The notes beneath the pieces are model-generated. The model made no database searches and was not told where the DNA came from. It saw only the letters and a list, made by a program, of their open reading frames with translations. This document shows positions 12,901-27,800 of a stretch of 64,000 nucleotides of DNA, piece by piece; the stretch's first letter is position 1, and the number at the start of each line of letters is the position of its first letter. The stretch is from Dipetalonema caudispina (lineage: Eukaryota; Nematoda; Chromadorea; Rhabditida; Onchocercidae), in contig JABVXV010000014.1 of NCBI GenBank assembly GCA_013365325.1, positions 310,001 to 374,000 of the forward strand, in the 5' to 3' direction. A program made the position numbers and the translations under genes.

Positions 12901-15900
12901 GTATCTTAAGAACCAATCACAAGCGTATCGTTGAAACGAAAAGAGGCGGATCCATTTTTGGTAGAAGAAGAAAAATGTTTGATTGTGGTAGGTCGATAGA
13001 CAAATACAGACAGATCGAATTGTACATGAGAAATGATTGATTTGATGATGATGAAAACAGAGGGGTCAAATTACTCCAAAAAATTTACCTATGAATGAAC
13101 TATGAACAATAGATTCATTGCTAATTTCAATAGCTATATTTAATCCAATTCATTCTCCCAAAAAAAAAAAATAAATAATCCTTTTTGTTTAATTATTTGA
13201 GTAATATTAAATTTAATAATTCATTTCGATTTTATTTGTTAAAAAAAAAAAAAAATAGGAAATAAAAAATAAACTAAAATTTAGCATAAAAATTGACAAT
13301 TTCATGGGTATTGATCTAACAATAATGCAAAACAAAAAAAAAAAAATTGAAAGCTTTCCAAAATTTCATAGGAAATTCAATTTGTTATACAAAGAATTGA
13401 ATACTCATTTTTCCAATGATAACAACAGATGTTTGTTACTCTAACAGATGTTTACTATTTTTTTTTTTTTTTTCCACATAATAATTATCAAAAATTTTGA
13501 TAGTAATAACTGTAATAGGAAAGTTGAAAAGAAAGCTAATCAATTATGAGTAAAAAAAAATTAGATCTAAAAAAATATAAAAGTTATGAAAAAGTGATGG
13601 AAAAGGATAAACTTAAAAGACTACCTGCATTTTGTCTTAATTTAGTTTATCATATTCATAGTACAGATAATCGTACAAATATGTTTTCCAAAATTTGCAT
13701 TGTAATTGATAATTGAATAGAATGTAAGATGTATGAAAATTTGTCGTACCATTGATGATTGTTTTTTCGGCGAAATAAGAAGAATGCAGTAAAATGTACA
13801 CAAAAGATAGTGTATCTAAGTGATTAATGTGTTAAATGAAGAAATGTTTCTGAGATATTCCTTTCCTGAAATCCTATATCTTAGCTTAATTAATGCTTAA
13901 TGAATAATGAGATATGTATAGATGATAATTGATGCAATCGAATACGGTACAATTTTTGCTAAAATAATAATATCCTGATGAAAATTGGATAATGATCGAT
14001 TGTGTTTTCTAATGCTTTTTGATAAAGTATTAATTTCAAGAAATATTAATTATCATAAAATTCATTAATTTAAAACGAGAAATTGATTGAGCATTTTTTC
14101 TTTTCCTGAATAATTTAAGAGAGAAAAAGAGGAGAAGCTTGGAAAAAGCATATTCCATTTTAATAGAGTTTTATGTTAAACTATAAATGCAATTTGGATG
14201 AAAAATTCATCTATGAAAAGGATGAAAATTCAGTTTACTCAGCTAGCTTAGATAATCCTTTAGCAATGAGATGTGATTTATTCCTATTGTAATATATGAT
14301 AATTACAGATTCATCAATGGGGGGGAAATTAAAAAAAAATAGGATATGATGATAATAAAAAAAAAAATATATCCTGAAATATCAGGAATGTAAATTTGGA
14401 TGATTTGATATTCCGTTTAGCTGTATATAATCGCTTTTAATTGAAAGAATTTAGGTTTTTTAGGTTTTCTTTTTTTTTTTTTTTTTTTTTGTTGTTAAGC
14501 AAGCAGTATTGTAAATGAGTGGTAAGTGTAACTATTCCAAACGAGTTTAGCTTTTTAGCATTCAAGGAAACAGGTCATTCATAATTTTTAATGTCATTTT
14601 CAGCTTAACATTAAAATTTTGCCATTTCTCTAATTTGAAATTACTACTGTATGTTAATTGGAATATTTCATTTTAACAATTTAAAGTTACGTAACACTTC
14701 AATAACGATCTTTTCCTTTCTTTTTTTTTTTTTTTTTTTGCTATAGATTTGATGTACTGTTAATCTGTGAATTCAATTTTTCGGCAAAATCGGTAAAATT
14801 CCCCAAATCGATCGAAATTACTTTAAAAAGAAAAGTAATGATCAACATAGCTTCTCAGAAAGCTTCCTTTAATTGGAAAATTTATTCATTTCATATGATC
14901 AAAAAAAAAAAAAAAAAAGTGAATCTCTCAAGAAATCAGCAACACTTTTACCAATATCTTCTTGATTGTTTTTTTTTTTAATTTAAAATATAACATACAT
15001 TTGATAAATGATCTTTCTAAAAACGATCAATTTAATAATACCACAAGAGTTTAGTAATATAAAAATTAAGGTGTATTATTTAATAAAACTACTTGAAATT
15101 TCAAATTTTCAAAAAATCTGTGCAAGATCAAAAATGCATATGAATAAAACATGCTGAAGGAAGAAAACGGAAATAAAAATGTAAAAAGTATTAGATATTT
15201 AAAAAAAATTTCAATAATTTTTCGCCTTAAATAATACATTCTAAATGAGATAACCTTGTAAATTTTGATCCTCATCCGTCTCTTAGTACTTGTAATCGAA
15301 AACTTCGAAAATCTTGTAATCGATTTCGAACACTAGTAATCAGAAACAACCTACTCGAACATGGTTAGATGTGAAAAAGAAAAAAACATAGAAAAGTAGA
15401 GATTTATAATTATTGACATTTTAAATTTCAAATTACAAAAGTAGCGATGTGAAAATTTTTTAAAATTAATTCGATGGCTTTTTTTTTTTTTATCGATTAA
15501 CTATTTACTTCATTCAATCATTATTTCGATAAACTCTTCTCATTGCCACATGGGCAAATTGTATGATCTGTCCTTTGATCATTTCATTTCATTTCATTCA
15601 GATTAATATGAAAATTATTACCCAATGGTAGTTTTAGAAATAATTTCAAACTTAATATTTTATAATACTAAATAACCTATTAATCCGTTACAGAATGATA
15701 AGTACATCGAAGCAATTTGCATTGCAACAAAAAAAAAAAAAAAAAAAAAAAATTACATTTTATATTTCAAAATAAAAACATTTCATATTTAAGGGAAAAA
15801 AAAAAAGTTATTAAAAAGAAAGTATTATTAATTATAACCTAAATCAAAAAATATTTCCTAAAATTCATATCATCTTGATTAGAATTCAAAATCATAATAT

Positions 15901-16092
15901 TATCCAAAAAATTTTCATCTATTTCATTTACTTATAAATGAAACATTGATGAAAATTCAAAATTCAAACAATTCAAAATTAACTTACATATAAATGAAAC
16001 TTTCATTTTTATCATGCAAATCATTTAGTAAAAAAAAAAAAAAAAAAAAAAATTTTAAAATAAATAATTTTTAATAAAAAAAAAAAAAAAAA

Positions 16093-16128
<36 letters not shown>

Positions 16129-17164
16129 AAATTGTAACCTCTGAGTAATTTTCATGTTCATTATTTGCATAATGTGAAAAAGGCGTGAGAAAATTTCGTC
16201 TTGACAATGTAAAATAAAAAAATGAATGATGAGAGGAAATGAAGGAAAAGCATAGAGCACAACAACAACAAAAAAAAAAAAAAAACATGAAGGGTATTTC
16301 CCCATAACATAGTTAGCTTATGCTTTCTACTCATTTTCAATTATAATTCAAATTATCATCCTATCTTAACTAATTAATTAATCAATCGATTAGCTCCGGT
16401 TGTATTTATTAATTTGAAATCATATTGATACTATTGTTTGGTATAAAATTCACATAGAAAGATTTAGACAAAGCTTTAGATATAATAATTATTTCTTAGC
16501 AATTTCAAAGTTTATTGGAGAACATTGAAATGAATGCTTCAAATTTCAAAGCTATTTCAAACAGACATCTGTACACATACACACACACACACACACATAC
16601 ACACACACACATACAGACATATCTATATATATATATATAAATAAAATATATCATTATTGAAAAGAGAGGGAGAGAGAGAGAGAGAGAGAGAGAAAATATA
16701 TGTTGCTTGCATTCAATCTATATGCTATAAAATAAAACAACAAAAATATTAGAGGAGAAGCGGGAACTTTCAACTATTTTCTACGATGAAAGCAGACGAA
16801 AATGATACCCTTCCTTCAAAAGTTTCTTAAAAGAAGCAAAAGATGGATGAATGGATGGATAGATAGATTGATAGATGGAATGGGTATGATAGTAGAAAGA
16901 AGCAAAAATATGTGCTTATTGGTTATTTACATTTGATAATTTACAAGATTGGAATATAAATAGAGAAAATTATAATGCATTTATTTCAATAAATATTTTT
17001 CATCGAATGATATCATTTGTTGTTTAACCCTTGAACTTTCTTACTATAATGATTATTTTATAACTATGTTAAAATTTACAATTATATTTTCTCTTTTCCA
17101 TAAGTAAAAATATATGCAATAGCCTATATAAAATGTTGGGAATTTGTTTAGTTAGAAATTTGTT

Positions 17165-17195
<31 letters not shown>

Positions 17196-19612
17196 CATTC
17201 TTCATTTGTCGTTATCGTTGTTGTCGTCGTTGTTGTTGTCGTCGTCTTCTTCTTCTTCTTCTTCTTCTTCTTTCTTCTTTCTTCTCTGTATTTCGCTTTA
17301 CCATAAATGTTTCTCTTAGCTATCTATATTGGACAAAATAGCAAAATTGACAGACGTCTGCTTCGTAAAATGCGATATCAATCAGACAGGTCATTTGCCT
17401 GAATCATCATCCATTGTCTGCTAAGTTTCATTTCAATGCTTGCTTCTTGTCATTTCATTTCATTTTACCACTTATATTTTCCTTTCTTTCTTTTTCATGA
17501 TCTTTAACGATACAAATGAATTCAACATAAAATTGACGACATATATAAGCTTGATCCATCAAGTAGAATGCATAACAGTACGCTTTTTGTATTGCATTTT
17601 ATGTATGCGCTGGAAAAGAATTTTCAATTCATTCGTATCATTTATGTTTCAAAATTCGAAATGTAATAAAATTATGATTTCATTATCTCATCAATTACTC
17701 ATTTAATCTTAATGATTTCTAATCTATGTTGTGATAATTAACTCAAATATGTTTCTCATCTTATATTTCATTCAAATTTGAATTACTACTAAATTTACTA
17801 AAGTATTTGAACAAATAAATGCAAAGAAAAAAAGAAAAAAAAAAGTGCATTTGATATAATTTCAATTACAATCTTTATAGCTAGACAATTTTATTCTATC
17901 AAAATATTTTATTGTAACAGTTCTTTTAATATGTCTTTTAGGTTTTATCATAATAATGTATGTGATATGAGTAAAAGATCCGATCCTATCTGATTGAAAC
18001 TATTTGACGTTTTTTATCTTACTGTAAGATATTTCTCAAAATAATTTAAAAAAGTTAGAAAAGCAACTTTTTAAAAGACAACGATATTTGATGCAAACAA
18101 ATTTTCTCAAAGATATTTGCATACCGATCATACATGCTAATTTGATCCAATGCTATCTATTTTATGATGAAAGATTTATTCTAATAACAATTAAATTTAC
18201 AATCTATTTTTGATGTTTCTTTCGGTAATTTCTTTCTGAAATTAGCCCAAATTTTCTACACTTTTCTGCTTATTCTTAAATTTTTCTAAAATATTTCAAA
18301 TCTAAATAAATAGGTCAATTTAATGCTTACTACACTGATTACTACATGTAAGATCACATTGATATTTATTATGACGTATCAATTCCAGTTGGAAATAATA
18401 TTAGCTAAAAAAAAAATCGTAGGAATCATATGAAAGAAAGAAAGTGAATTTGACAGCTAAAATGAGAAAACTTCTTGAAATGCATCATGATACATACAAA
18501 TAATGGGAAGAAAAATTTTGAGAAAAGTAAAAGCACATTAAATATCAGAGATCGCAATTAACCAATTGACAAATTTCATCACAACAAATTAAATTAATTC
18601 ACTGACTAAGTTAATTTTTTTTGTTTTTTTTTAAATCATCGTATTGTTTTTTTTTTTTCTCACATATAAAATCTTCTGTATTTTTCATTCCTGTAATTTA
18701 TGCTACATAATGAAGGCTTTTTAGTAGTAATAGCTAATTGAAAGATAAGAATCACAAGATAGACTACTATCACTACTACTACTACTACTACGAACTACTG
18801 GTCCTTCTTGTTCAGAAGGCTTTTTTATGTAAATTCGATGGAATTTTTTATATTAATTTAACATCTCTTATGATAAAAATTTGTTAATTAATTAGTTAAT
18901 TTGAATCTGTGCCTAAAATTCATTAAATTATTCTTACTGTGGGAATGTATTATGCATTTTACAGTTTCTCATATTACCCTTCATATATCACATTCACTTT
19001 ATCTCTTTCAATTATCATTAATATGTTTGTTCCAGCTAACTGTTATCTCCAATTAAAGTTGAACTGATAAGTAATATCAAAATTTTATAATTATAAATGA
19101 TTAATAATACGCGAATAATATTTAGCATAAGTTTAAAATGTTTACAAAAATATACTTCTTGGCACAATAATTATTTTGTGCAACAAAAAATTTACCACAT
19201 TTTTGGTAATATCTGCATGTCCATGAAAAGATATTATCAAATGCAATCAACAAATAATAAATTATGATCCAAATAAGATCATCATATTTTATTGTCATGA
19301 ATGAAAGAATATCTTTTGAATATCCTATAAATTATTATTTTTCTACATTAAAATTATTCCCTTAAAAAGAGTATTACCAAGGAGGAAAAAAAAAAAAAAA
19401 AAAAAAAAAAAGTTAAATAGTGAAGAAACAGCAAATGATGATGACTCTTCAAATGTATCGAAAAGTGAAGGGCACACTCTAAGTGATACGGCGATAAAGG
19501 TTCAGAGAAAAGGGTACAGAAAACCTGCCTACTGGCATCTTTTTGGTTGGGCCCCCAAAAAATTGTTGTGTACAAACAACGATCGAATCACTTCAATTCC
19601 CTGTAAAAATTT

Positions 19613-19656
<44 letters not shown>

Positions 19657-20347
19657 CCCGAAAAGAAAATTAAGGAGTCAGAGAAAATGGATAGAAGGCA
19701 AAGCTGATTAAGGGAAGAAATGGGGGTAAAAAGGCGGGTCTAGCGGGGTGAAAAAATGATGAAAAAGATGGATAGCCCCAGTGGACCCGGTTTTTCTTTC
19801 TTCTTTACCACCTTTTTACACTGTAATGACCAGTCAATGCTCTACCATCATCATCATCATCATCATCATCATCATTATCATCATCATTATTATTATCACC
19901 CGCCTCTTCCTATCTATCCCATACCCAATACCAGTATTGCTACCATTACTCCCATATCATCTTTCAATCAACAGTATCATCATCATCATCATCATCATTA
20001 CTATCATCAAGCTTCCTCTTTGTCTTCATTTTCAGTTCAATATGAAGTAAATAAATTTTTTTGTTCAATACATTACTACTAAAAATTGATGAATTCAAAT
20101 CAAAATTCATCTATTTTTCATCATTACTAATTCATTACTTGTACGTATACATTGAAATTAATTAATTTATAATTAAATAAGGTAAAATTGAAAAAAAAAG
20201 AACAGAAATGATAAAGTATTATTTGGGTGAAATTGTTAGTAAAAGCAAAGTTGGGATTGCAAAATAATCCTTTTCGTCTAGCTTCGAAAAGGATGATCTT
20301 ATTGCTCCAATCAGCTTGCTTCATTTCTGGAAAAATAGCATCGTTCT

Positions 20348-20378
<31 letters not shown>

Positions 20379-20393
20379 CTTTCTCTTCTCTCT

Positions 20394-20424
<31 letters not shown>

Positions 20425-23400
20425 CATGAAATGAAAAAAAAAATCAAAGATACTTTTCTCTTTTGTCATAACATTGTAGCACAAATTTATATTTATCCTT
20501 TGTAATCATTGATATTAATGATTAAATTAAATATGAATAGAATTTTAATTGTTTATATATTTTACAACATAAAATATTTTAAACTTTTACCTATATCTAT
20601 TAATTACAAACCTTTTTTAATAGTAATTTTATGAAAAATTAAAAAAAAGCAATCAATCCTCAATAAATATTTGTAGCTAATATACCAAATTATATTACAA
20701 TTTGACTATACAAAGTTGATTATTTGAAAATTTTTAACTTGAAGATTTTTTTTTTTTGGACAGAAAAGAATTTGAATCTTAATAAAACTGATCGATGATA
20801 AATGTAATCAATGATATTTGTATCTGTTGCATAAAGGAAGTAAAAGGTTTATCTATTTGTGAATAAATCTTACTTCTTCACCATAAAATCGGTAATTATT
20901 TTGAACCGTTGTTTGGGAGAAAAAAAAAAAAAAAAAAAATTAGAAAGACAAATGATGCATCATTTTTCATATATGTTGCTGTCAAAGCAGTCAAATGAAA
21001 AGAATTTCCACTCAAAAAATAATTTTTACTTTCAACATATTCGTTTCGTCCCCTTTAAGAAAAAAAAAAAAAAAAAAAACAGTAACTTCCGAAATTTATT
21101 CACATTTTTCTCATTCTTTTGGCAAAGATACAAAATGAAGAAATAAGTTTGAAGTAAAGTACAAAAAGTAATGCTTAATTACTATTATTACTATATTTGC
21201 ATGCAGCATAGCATGCATATGCATTTGCAATCATGCAATTGTCATTGGCGATAGTATCAGCTACTGTCAGTTGTAGCAACAACATTATAAAAATTGACAA
21301 AAATATGGAAAGGGGAAATTTTTTTGATAAGAAATAAGACAAATTTTAGAATTAGGTAAATTTGGCAGAAAAAAAAAAATTAATCAGAATGAAATGTTCA
21401 AGCTTTTTTGACAATTATTGATTAGTAAAAAGTAAGATAAAAGTTAAAAGAATTATTGAAATAGGAATGACAAAAGATTTTGATCATTTTATCATTCTTT
21501 TCATGATACCTAAAAACATATAGCATTTCAAAACTTGTATGAAACATGAAATGTTAAGAAATAGCAAAATAATTCTGTGAAACTTAATTTCTCGAAAGTA
21601 AGCAATTTGCTATTAAGTAAGTAGAAAATAATTTTTTGAACATTTCAGGGTCAATTTACGGTAACGTGAAAAGATCTGATTGTATAGTGCACTTCGCGCA
21701 TCAGTCTTGCAAGAGGCATTGTCTGCAAACAAGTGACAATGCATGACAAATGACGAATACCGTAATCAGCGAAAACTTCGATGAAGAAGCTACATTTATT
21801 GAAATTCAGAAATTTAACTTTTAGATTCTAAATCTAAGCAATCTAAATTCTATTTTGAAACTTTGAATTTTTCAATAAAAATTGGAAATGTCAAGTTTTC
21901 AAAAAACGGATGAAAGACTATTCAATGAAAAATATTGTCGATCAGCAAACAAATAAGAAATTATCACACGCGCTATGAGTATTTTACAAATCCTTCAATT
22001 GAACGTTAAAATATTTGAACTTATTCAAAAACTGGAAAAATTTTGGTGACCTGCAAATCATTCTGAATGACAATGTTGGATATCAAAGGTGATAGGTCCC
22101 GAAAGATGAAAATTCTGCTATTACATATTGAAGTCTAAATAATTTAACAAATATTAAATCGCAAAAATCAAATATGAATTATTCATTCTATCGTATCATT
22201 TGAACATTTGAATAAAACAATTATCTATTAGTAATCATTTTCTCATTGATAGGAACCAATTAAATCAGTTCTGAAAAACTACCATATATTTTTCATACAA
22301 ATTACTAAAAAAAAAAAAAAAAAAAAAAAAAGTTTTTTCTTCAGGTAAAACTATTTTACTATTGTAATAGATATGAGTATAAAATTCTTAAAAATTTTGA
22401 ATCTTCAATTCTCGAATCGTAAATAAAAATGTGTTTTATTTTAAGAAAGCCCTTATTTGATTAATTAATCCTGTGATATTTAACTGAGAAAATTTTAACA
22501 ACGTACAGGTTATGCATGTTGAAGAAAAACTATTAAATTAAGAATCAATTTTCGTTCATTTCCATCAAATCAACTAAAAGATGGTTTTAATTCAAACATT
22601 ACTTTATTTCTGGTATCTTTTGTACTTCCATAATGCTGTCTAAGAATCTAAAAACCTGTTTCAATATAAAGTTTTCACCCTTCTTTTCTTACCTTTCCTT
22701 TCCATTTTTACCATTTTACTACTAATAAAGCTTTTAGGGAATGAAAGCTCTAAAATATACGACAAAGCATCTTACGATCATGAAATTTGCATCTGTTCTG
22801 AAAGTTTGTAAAATTCGAGATCGGCAATATATTTTATTATTGCAATTTGCCATTAGCTATCAGCTAAGTTTTATTTTTAATAGAAGAAATTCTTGATTTA
22901 ATTTCTGGAAGAAAAAAACAATTAATGAATGTTAATAAAGAATTTCAACAATTTCTACGCATGTAAAAGCTATTGCTAATTAGTTTCATTCTAAATAAAT
23001 AGCAAATGATCGTCATCACTTTCTTTTTTAAATTTTAAGAATATTTTATTGTTTTAAATTGAAAAATTCTCAATTTTTTGAACATCTTACAAGCTATAAC
23101 ATTTGATTTCATTCATACAAAACAATATTTCAAGATTTTTCTGAAATAATTTTTAGGATTTTCGTACAAAAAACTTTCCGTATCTGACAGTAAGCATTCT
23201 TGATATGAAGCTGTTTGTGCTTGATAACATTCCTTTCTCTCTTCTAATACAAATATAACAATTTTAAATATTTTACAAAACATTCTTTTAGACAAAAAAA
23301 TAACTCATACTATTTTTTTTTTTTTTTTTTTAAATTATTTGAAACAATGCTTCATATATGTTAAATGAAGTAATATTTGCTATTTCAAATGTTAATTATT

Positions 23401-24137
23401 GCAAAAAAAAAAAAAAAAAAAGAGGAAAATCTCCAATTCATTTCTATAACTATGTTAAAATTGCATATTTTTTTTGATTACCTCTGATTAATTAATAAAT
23501 TCAAAAGTATATTTGTTGTATATATCTATTGATATGTTAAAGAAGGAAATTTTTACAAGCTATGAAATAAGAATAAAATGAATATAAAATAAGAAAATAT
23601 ATCTAATCCTGTCATTTTTTATAATTTTCAAATTTGAACAGAATGTTACAAAATTATTTGCAACAGACCAAAACTTCATTATAGTAATCATTTAGACTAT
23701 TTGAATGTATTTGATATGTAAAATTCAACTCATTTCATACTGTAGAATTAATTTACAAAGAAATAGAATCTTTTTCTCATAATAGAATTTTTCATTTATC
23801 ATAATTGCATATTTAAAATTTTTTGAAATCTAAACACTTCCTAATAATTTTCAGAATTTTCATCTAATTTAGATTGCATATTAAAAATCATCAAATTGTC
23901 ACATTCTTAACTTCTTGTAAAAAATATTGATTAGAAAGATTAAATTTTTTTTTTTTAATCAAAATTATTATACGATATTTGATTATTATTATTATTATTA
24001 TTATATGTTTTTTTTTTCTTTTTTTGTCATATTTCATGTAAATTTTTATAAAAATATGAAAATAATTTCACATAAATTTTACATATATAGAAGAAAAGAA
24101 AGAGAAAAGGAATTAATTGAGTGATTGCAATTGGGGG

Positions 24138-24173
<36 letters not shown>

Positions 24174-24387
24174 GAAATGTATAAAAAGGAGCTTTGCCGG
24201 TTTAAAAAATGTGATGGTGCCCGAAAAATACATCTGCAAAGAGTGCAACCTGATCGATGGAGCTAAACAACTCATTGCTTTCCCGGACAGCCAGCCCATC
24301 CAATCGGTTACATCAGCTGAAAGCTACGCATTCACACCCTATACATACACATACATACACATACATACACATACATACATACATACA

Positions 24388-24422
<35 letters not shown>

Positions 24423-24764
24423 GATACATTAGACATAACAAATATACTTTACCTATCTAACCTATATATAGATAGAGAGGAAAAAAAGGAATCGAATCCG
24501 TTGTCGATTGTCGCGCTATCGTTGTCATTTGTCTCGTGTAAGTTCATATGTACGTAGATTGAAATTGTCTATGATATGTGTCCTAATGTTGGATAGGCAT
24601 GTTGAACTATAAGCAATAGGAATATAGGCCCTATCTTTGAAAAAAAAAAAAAAAAAAAAAAAAAGGGTTTCTTTCTATGGCGTCATCATATATCGTTCAT
24701 TTATTGAACAAGCAAGCATTCATTTAGTATCATGTCTAGGCTTACCCATCCATGTATAAAAGTA

Positions 24765-24808
<44 letters not shown>

Positions 24809-27800
24809 GATTTTTATAAGTTGTTAAAAAAAATGATAATTTTAAAGAAATGATAAAAAAAATTAAATAGATAAACTCTTTGAGAATTTCATTCCATTTA
24901 TCTTTTTTTTTTTTGATTAAAAATATCAAATTTATGATTAATATCAAATTTCAGGCATATTTTTCTATTAAAATTTATTCATTTCAAATAGTCTAATTCA
25001 TTTTTTTCCATTCCATTTATAGTCTCTCAATTAAAGTTTTTTTTTTACAAAAAAAAAAAAAAAATGTTAAAATTTTTAAAACAATCTCGTCACCATAGAA
25101 TGATTAATTGATATTATCAAAAACGGATGCAATGCTAAAATATAGCAATTACAAATTCATTTATCCATAGATTATTTCACCATTTCAAATTAAAATATCC
25201 ATTGAACCAGATAAAGAGAGAATTTAAAATAGTAACAAGAAGTAAATGAAGATAAATCTTAAATTCGGAAAAAAAAAAAAAGAAATGGCTGAAAAGTTTC
25301 AACTATTTGAACTACTACGGTGGTACAACAATTGATTGTAATCATAGTCAATAAAATCTTGTGAATATATTTACAAAAATATCTAATAGCGATATTTTTG
25401 TAAAGCTAAAAAGTTGTGTAAAATGACCCACACAAAATTAAATATTTTACATTTTACTACGTATGAAATACCTTTCCCATTTTTACATTTATCTTTTGCA
25501 CAACATTTAGATGGGATATCTCAAAGTATCAATTAATTATTGCCTCTAATTCACTAACTTTCTTGCTATTTGTTATCGATTTTGTTCAATTTAATGATGT
25601 TAGAAAATTTTATCATTTCATCTGATTCATTAATTTTTAAAAGAATTAAACAGTAAAGCCATCGAGTAATCTTTTTTTTTTTTTTTTTTTTATTTTGATT
25701 AAATGATTGATTGCAAAACTATGAAGTACTATAATTGATAAATTAATATAAAATGAAATAATAGGAATTGAAAAAAAAAAAAAATTAGTTTCGAGAGTAT
25801 TTTTAACGATTAATAATAGAGAAAAGTATTCAATAAAAAAGGATTTAAAATGGAACCATATTTAATCATTGATTTTATTTAAAATATGATGAGAAATGGA
25901 ATACTTATCATACAATTATGATAAATAATTTATTCAATAATTTATTGTATTTTAATAAAAACTATAACAACAATTTATATATTGCTTAAAAATTTGCCTG
26001 TTAGGCTAACTAATACGAAATGAAGTAGGCTAAACTAACTCGACTATCCTCAAAAAAAAAAAAAAAAAAAAAAATGCATTTAATAAAGCACAATTTCCAC
26101 GTTGATAAAAGTGCAACCCAACAAACCATCACTTATTTGCTTATCCGACTTTCATATACTTCTTCATAGTTTAGTTTAGCAAATGAAAGGGATTGCAAAT
26201 ATTTTAATCTTTTCTCTTCTTCTTTCTACAACAAAATATACTTTTTATTTTGAAATTTCGTAATTTTATCGTTTACATTTGCAACATAATAATAATGTTA
26301 TTATCATTATTATTATTATTATTATTACTAATTAAAAGTAATAATAAATTATACCATTGATTTAAATCAATAATTTGTTAATTAGTATTTATGTTGAATA
26401 TTTTTTTTACCTGAAATATAAATGATAAATTAGATAGAGGAAGATGGAGGGGAAAAAAAATACATAAGAAAAATTGAAAAAAAAAAAAAAAAAATTGTAT
26501 TGCACTGATCCTCTAACCTTATAGAATTCTCTTAAAAATTGAGTTTTTCGTTTTTTTTTTTTTTTTTTTTTTTATTTTCATTTTGATATTCGCTTCATTT
26601 CATTTCTCTTCTAATATTTGAAAATGTTTTCAAAATGTCTCCCATTCTTATCAGTAATGATTGTTTGCATAAGGTAACATTAAACAGCGGGAAAGATCTC
26701 ATTTACTAAAAAAAAAAAAGTAATGCTTCTTATAAAGCATATTTTATCACTATCAATTACATTCATTCAATGGTAACATAACATAAATATATTATATAAT
26801 TTTTCAATTATAAATTTTATTTATTTTTAAAAACTATCCATTTATGCATATATATATATATTAATTAAAAATTTGAAATTATTTAACAATCGAAACAATT
26901 CCATCATACATTAATACATTACTTATTTAATTAACAAATAAATTAATCTTAAATATGAATAGAATGAAAAATTTGTTAAATTTAAATATTTAATTATAAA
27001 TTGCCTAAATCTTAGAAGACTGTAATGCCTTGCCAATACCGCCTATTTTGCAAATGAGGAAAGAATGCAATTGGTGGGGTGTATAAATGATTGCCCCTGT
27101 ATTCCCTATAACATTAGGCATAGTAAAAACATCATATATTATTATACAGATTAATCATTCATTTCCATTTGAATACGGTAATCTGAAATTCAGGAATTAA
27201 TTAATTGATAAAATATTGCCTATTCTTTATCATTTTATTAAATATCATACTACTAGAAATTATTAAATGATTAATTAGAATTTAACAATAAAATAGGGCT
27301 ATATTATTTCATATAAGTATTAATATATTTAAAATGAGAAAGATAAGATGATGATAAATTTCATCAATTTTAATTTTAATTCTATTACTAATATCATTTA
27401 CTGAATTATACTTTCATTTAATTTTATTATCGTTATGAAAAAAAAATTTCTTCATCTAAGAAATAAATTCCAAAATAGGCTGAATTTATTTTTCGGTCAA
27501 TAAGTTGTTGAAAAAAAAAAAAAAAAAAGAAATCAGCAATTTTTACAAATTGTTAGTAGGAAAAAGTGCCGAAAAATTGGTTTGTAAGATGTGTGAAGTG
27601 GGGAAAATGAAGAAATGAAGAGAGCGAACTTTCATAATGTATCGAAAATTTTCATCTGAACTTGTTTAGAAGGAGAAAAGAAAGAAGAAGAAGAAAAAAA
27701 AAAAAAAAGAAGAAAAAAAAAAGAAAAACTTTTCATTCAAAGGATTCTTTTTTCTTCCTTTCCATTCCTCTTCTTCAATTTGAGGGAAGAAATTTTCAAA

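Noticed and set aside
12728..12934. [14 protein letters not shown] proteins at CATA repeats (also 24.3 and 38.4 kb)
   Set aside because: Translation artefacts of tetranucleotide repeats.
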